Origin: Phycisphaerae bacterium
GTDB taxonomy: Bacteria > Planctomycetota > Phycisphaerae > Phycisphaerales > SM1A02
Direction of reading: 5' to 3'
Length of the DNA: 43,620 bases
Assembly (NCBI GenBank): GCA_002722935.1
Contig: PBMX01000022.1
Location: 1 to 43,620, forward strand
The notes under the pieces were generated by a model. The model was not told the DNA's origin. It worked only from the letters and a program-made list of their open reading frames with translations, and did no database searches. The translations under genes and the position numbers were made by a program. Shown here piece by piece: positions 40,660 to 43,620 of this stretch; positions within the stretch are counted from its first letter, which is position 1, and each line of letters begins with the position of its first letter.

Positions 40660-42966
40660 CTACTGCTCGTAGAGCAGGACGCGGTCGTGTATGAGCATGA
40701 CGATGTCGTGCGCTCCGTCACCGGTCAGGTCAGTGATGATCGCCTGGCTGGGCTGGTACTCACGGCCATCGCCTCGGCCGAAGAGCCTCGACTCGTAGAT
40801 CTTGAAGTTGGTCACGTGGTGCATTGCGGCATCGTGGCCGAACGTGAAGAGTTCCATCATCTGTTCGCCCGAATCGATCGCGATCATGTCGCCATAGCCG
40901 TCGGCATTGATGTCGCCGACGTAGAGGGCGTAGTGAAGCCGTCGCTCCTCGTCGGTCCGCCATGAATCGACCTCTTCGAGTTCCTGTCGAAGACCGCCGA
41001 GTCGAATGACGGCGAATCCATCGTTTCCGAAACTCAGGATGCTCTCTTCCCGGTCACCGGTGAAGGAGCCGGCCTTGATCGGGCCGAGGGGGAACCCGCG
41101 GACGGTCAGGGATTCGGTTTCGTTCCAGGTGCCGTTCTCGTCGGCGTCGAAGACCACGAGCCTGTTGTTTTCATCATCGGCCGCGATGATTCTTCGCCCG
41201 AGCGTCGCCAGCGAGACGAGTTTCGAGTCGGGATCCTTCGTATTGACCTGTGAGACGACCTGCCAGCCGGGACTGCTGCCATCGGTCGGCTCATCCTCGT
41301 AGCGAACGGCTCGGACATGGTTCGAGTCGGCGATCAGCAGTTCATTCCTGCCATCTCCATCGATGTCGAAGACGGTCGTGTTGTCCGAGGCCGCCTTTGC
41401 GACCAGCCCGAACTGCCCCATGTCGTCCTTTTCCATCTTGGTGAAGGAACTGGCGCCTGTTTCCTCGTCGGCACCGGCATGAAGCATGATCATCGGCTTC
41501 TCACGCGTGAACAGCAGCAGGTCCGTCCGGGAGTCCTGGTCGGCATCGACTGCCATCACGGTGTCGGGGGCCCTGCTCATGGCGCCCAGTTCGATGGTCT
41601 CCTTCGAACCGTCCATGCTGATGAGGTCGACGAGGTACTCTCGCTTCTCGTTGGCGATCACGGCCAGTTTCGGCCCATCCTCGAGTTCGACGAGGTTCAT
41701 CGCCACCGGCGTGTACCCGTCGGAGATGGCCATGGGGCGGGGGAACTCGACCGCCCCGTTCCGGATCGTCGATCGACCGACGACTCCTTCTTCCTCGGAA
41801 AGGACGAATATCTCGGCCGTTCCATCTCCATCGACATCCGACGCGGCGACGTAACCGACCTTCGAGAGCGTGGGGAAGGAATCACTGGCCTGCAATCCCT
41901 GGCCGTCGGCCTGCCTGTAGACGACCAGTGAACTCGACCTGGTATCGGTCGCGACCAGGTCCTCCAGCCCGTCGCCATCGATGTCCGCGACGACCTGGGT
42001 TCGATCCCTGTTCCCCGGATCATCGAACGACTGGACGACGAAGGAGGCGTCGCGGTTGCCGCTGTTCTCCACGAGGTTCGACGAGAGGCTGTAGAGCACG
42101 ATGCGCTTCGAGGCACGCTCGATCACGCCGATTCTCGCTGCTGGTTCACCGGGCAGTTCGACGGCCTCGAAGACGATGATCGGCGGCATCTCGAAGATCA
42201 CCTGGGCCCCGAGTTCACGCTGTCCGTCGTGTTCCTGTCCGAACCAGATGCGGACCGGTGCGCTGTCGTCGGGAACGATGCCGGCGATGTCCACCAGGCC
42301 GTCGCCGTTGTAGTCTGCCGGAACGATTCCCCTGATGGCCTGTCCCGCGGACAGGGTCAGGGGTGTGCCAAGGTCATCGCCTTCCAGGGGCCAGGCCATG
42401 ATCTTTCCCTCGACGATGCTCAGGAGGTCCGGTTCGCTTGAGCCCAGGACGTTCGACAGGACGAAGGCTCCTTGCGTCGCCTCGAGTCCCTGAACCGTGT
42501 GGATTCGGCTTCTCGTGAACTCTTCAGGTGCATCCTGTTCAAGAGCGACGATCCTGTTGCGAGCGGCGTAGAGGATGTCCAGGTCGCCATCTCGATCGAG
42601 ATCGATCGTTCGGAAGGCCCGCGCGGCGTCGGCCAGGGGGATGGACTCGCGGCGGTATCGCCAGTGGTCGGGCAGTTCGTTGACACGACTCGGGGGTTCG
42701 ATGTCTTCCGGGTCCGGATCCTGCTTCTGGTAGAGGACATCGATCCGGCTGTCCTTGTTGTTCACGATCAGAAGGTCCTCGAGCCCGTCGCCATTCAGGT
42801 CTGCGGCCAGCATCGGCCCCGGGTCATCACCGATCTTGATGACGTCATGCGAGGAGAATCCAAAGTAGTCGGAAAGCGAGGTTTCCATGCCGTCCTGCGC
42901 CATGACAGGCCCTCCGGCGAGGAGGCAGACCAGGACGGTGGGGGCCAGTTGGACGGGATGCGGCAT
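40660..42966 (-). CDS. Secreted FG-GAP/VCBS repeat protein
   Basis: 768 residues with an N-terminal signal peptide (cleavage near VMAQ, about residue 24). The rest is a chain of about ten FG-GAP-like repeats with calcium-binding loops: DLNGDGLEDLL, DLDRDGDLDILY, DYNGDGLVDIAG, DIDGDGLEDLVATD, DVDGDGTAEIFVL, DADQDSRTDLLLF, DIDGDGRNELLIAD, DINADGYGDMIAID and DLTGDGAHDIVML. This predicts one or two integrin-like beta-propellers. There is no membrane anchor and no catalytic motif. The ligand is unknown; adhesion or matrix binding is inference. A strong SD (AAGGAG, 8 nt) precedes ATG 42966. It is divergent from a trypsin-like protease. Confidence 0.88.
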   Translation of the reverse strand: MPHPVQLAPTVLVCLLAGGPVMAQDGMETSLSDYFGFSSHDVIKIGDDPGPMLAADLNGDGLEDLLIVNNKDSRIDVLYQKQDPDPEDIEPPSRVNELPDHWRYRRESIPLADAARAFRTIDLDRDGDLDILYAARNRIVALEQDAPEEFTRSRIHTVQGLEATQGAFVLSNVLGSSEPDLLSIVEGKIMAWPLEGDDLGTPLTLSAGQAIRGIVPADYNGDGLVDIAGIVPDDSAPVRIWFGQEHDGQRELGAQVIFEMPPIIVFEAVELPGEPAARIGVIERASKRIVLYSLSSNLVENSGNRDASFVVQSFDDPGNRDRTQVVADIDGDGLEDLVATDTRSSSLVVYRQADGQGLQASDSFPTLSKVGYVAASDVDGDGTAEIFVLSEEEGVVGRSTIRNGAVEFPRPMAISDGYTPVAMNLVELEDGPKLAVIANEKREYLVDLISMDGSKETIELGAMSRAPDTVMAVDADQDSRTDLLLFTREKPMIMLHAGADEETGASSFTKMEKDDMGQFGLVAKAASDNTTVFDIDGDGRNELLIADSNHVRAVRYEDEPTDGSSPGWQVVSQVNTKDPDSKLVSLATLGRRIIAADDENNRLVVFDADENGTWNETESLTVRGFPLGPIKAGSFTGDREESILSFGNDGFAVIRLGGLRQELEEVDSWRTDEERRLHYALYVGDINADGYGDMIAIDSGEQMMELFTFGHDAAMHHVTNFKIYESRLFGRGDGREYQPSQAIITDLTGDGAHDIVMLIHDRVLLYEQ

Positions 42967-42999
42967 CCTTCAATCTCCTTGCCATGAGGGTGGTCCGGC

Positions 43000-43029
43000 A
43001 TGGTATCCGCGAAGGGTGGTTTGTGGCAG
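43000..43029 (-). promoter_or_regulatory. Candidate promoter of the FG-GAP gene
   Basis: On the minus strand CTGCCA (43029-43024), an 18-nt spacer and TACCAT (43005-43000). It predicts a leader of about 27 nt that carries the SD. Confidence 0.45.
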
Positions 43030-43059
43030 GAGGGGGGCAACTTCTCCCTTCCTTCCTCC

Positions 43060-43065
43060 TATACT
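43060..43065 (+). promoter_or_regulatory. Candidate -10 box of the protease gene
   Basis: TATACT lies 31 nt before ATG 43097, in the 130-nt divergent region. SD GGAG is 6 nt before the ATG. No clear -35 was found. Confidence 0.35.
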
Positions 43066-43096
43066 GGCCTGTTCACCAATCCCCCTGGAGACCACC

Positions 43097-43620
43097 ATGT
43101 CGACTTTCCGCCTGTCCTCGGCCACACTCCTTGCGCTGCTCCTGGTTGGACCGTCCATTGCGGACACGGTCATTCTCAGCGATGGGAAGGAACTGGAAGG
43201 GACGATCCTCAAGCAGAACGAGACGACGCTCTGGCTGGATATCGGGCCGAAGGTGATCGAGCTGGACAACAACGATGTCAAGGACGTGATCGAATCAGGG
43301 GATGAGGAGGTCAAGGTCGTTCGTGAATCCCTCTTTCACACGGTGGAGGATCCTCGCGAGTTGAGTCCGAAGCTGCAGGCACAGCGTGTCTCCTCGAGCG
43401 TGATCAAGGTCCGGACGCCGGGCGCAATCGGTTCCGGCGTCATCATCAACGAGGAAGGCTACGCCATCACGAATGCCCACGTGATCCAGGGAGAGCAGGA
43501 CCTGCGGTCGATCATCTGGGTCCCCCAGCCCGATGGCACCAAGCAGCGAACGACCGTGGAGGATGTCGAGATAATCGCGGTCAACAATCACCTCGACCTT
43601 GCGCTGCTGAAGATGAATCA
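43097..43620 (+). CDS. Secreted trypsin-like serine protease, HtrA type (3' truncated by window)
   Basis: The first 174 residues are present; the frame is open at the window end. A signal peptide (about 1-22, SATLLALLLVGPSIA) is followed by a 50-residue beta-rich segment (TVILSDGKELEGTILKQNET) typical of planctomycete extracytoplasmic proteins. The protease domain starts at about 95. The catalytic His128 is in EGYAITNAHVIQGE and the catalytic Asp167 is in NHLDLALLKMN. GSGVIINEEG is the usual strand before it. The catalytic Ser and any PDZ domains would lie beyond base 43620. A role in envelope protein quality control is inferred from the family. Confidence 0.88.
   Translation, partial: MSTFRLSSATLLALLLVGPSIADTVILSDGKELEGTILKQNETTLWLDIGPKVIELDNNDVKDVIESGDEEVKVVRESLFHTVEDPRELSPKLQAQRVSSSVIKVRTPGAIGSGVIINEEGYAITNAHVIQGEQDLRSIIWVPQPDGTKQRTTVEDVEIIAVNNHLDLALLKMN

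Noticed and set aside
1-43620. CRISPR arrays, insertion sequences, prophage or att sites
   Set aside because: No spaced direct repeats, transposase or integrase genes were seen; the tRNA-Leu has no visible duplicated 3' end nearby.

Overview
The window is about 43.6 kb of gene-dense, GC-rich chromosome with 40 protein-coding genes and one tRNA that I can support. No insertion sequence, phage gene, integrase or CRISPR array was seen. The gene mix suggests a planctomycete, probably of the Phycisphaerae type (inference). It includes a very long multi-PDZ site-2 protease, a DUF1570 protein, McsA/McsB, Kdo genes, an FG-GAP secreted protein and a PQQ-type lipoprotein. There is no decisive marker such as 16S rRNA.

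Layout. 1-4 kb: C-terminal half of an RND pump, then a lone PTS enzyme I. 4.3-11 kb: a plus-strand run rne-dxr-rseP-SDR (RNase E/G, DXP reductoisomerase, RseP-like protease, short-chain dehydrogenase). 11-15 kb: a GGDEF protein with a dead receiver domain, smpB and tRNA-Leu(GAG) on the minus strand, queE, an unknown gene and nuoC. 14.8-19.7 kb (minus): kdsD-kdsC followed by a 1062-residue LptC/LptA-like protein, a lipopolysaccharide (Kdo and transport) block. 19.7-24.9 kb: scpA and rluB overlapping tail to tail, a YihY/BrkB membrane protein, a DUF1570 metallopeptidase-like protein, a STAS protein and nuoB. 24.9-30.3 kb: purH with a PQQ-propeller lipoprotein, ribE, DUF192 with GluQ-RS, and a pterin carbinolamine dehydratase. 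30.3-34.8 kb: kdsA-mcsA-mcsB (minus), then DUF1444, a PabA/TrpG amidotransferase and an unknown gene. 34.8-39.3 kb (minus): rhomboid-trpF-amidohydrolase-moaC-lipoprotein, every junction overlapping. 39.4-43.6 kb: gltA, a secreted FG-GAP protein, and the start of a trypsin-like protease that runs off the end.

Functionally the window is mostly housekeeping: envelope and LPS biogenesis (kdsA, kdsC, kdsD, LptC/A-like, RseP), cofactors (ribE, moaC, dxr, pterin), tRNA modification (queE, GluQ-RS), RNA metabolism and trans-translation (rne, rluB, smpB), respiration (nuoB, nuoC, gltA) and protein quality control (mcsAB, rhomboid, trypsin-like protease). Pathway genes are scattered: nuoB and nuoC lie 9.5 kb apart, and trpF lies apart from the TrpG/PabA gene.

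Most interesting points: (i) an IF2_N-like domain inside the arginine-rich tail of RNase E; (ii) the giant LptC/LptA-like protein in the slot where E. coli has lptC-lptA; (iii) a repeated -10-like hexamer 6-8 nt before start codons, suggesting leaderless mRNAs; (iv) all nine convergent gene pairs abut or overlap, leaving no room for terminators; (v) mcsA-mcsB downstream of kdsA.
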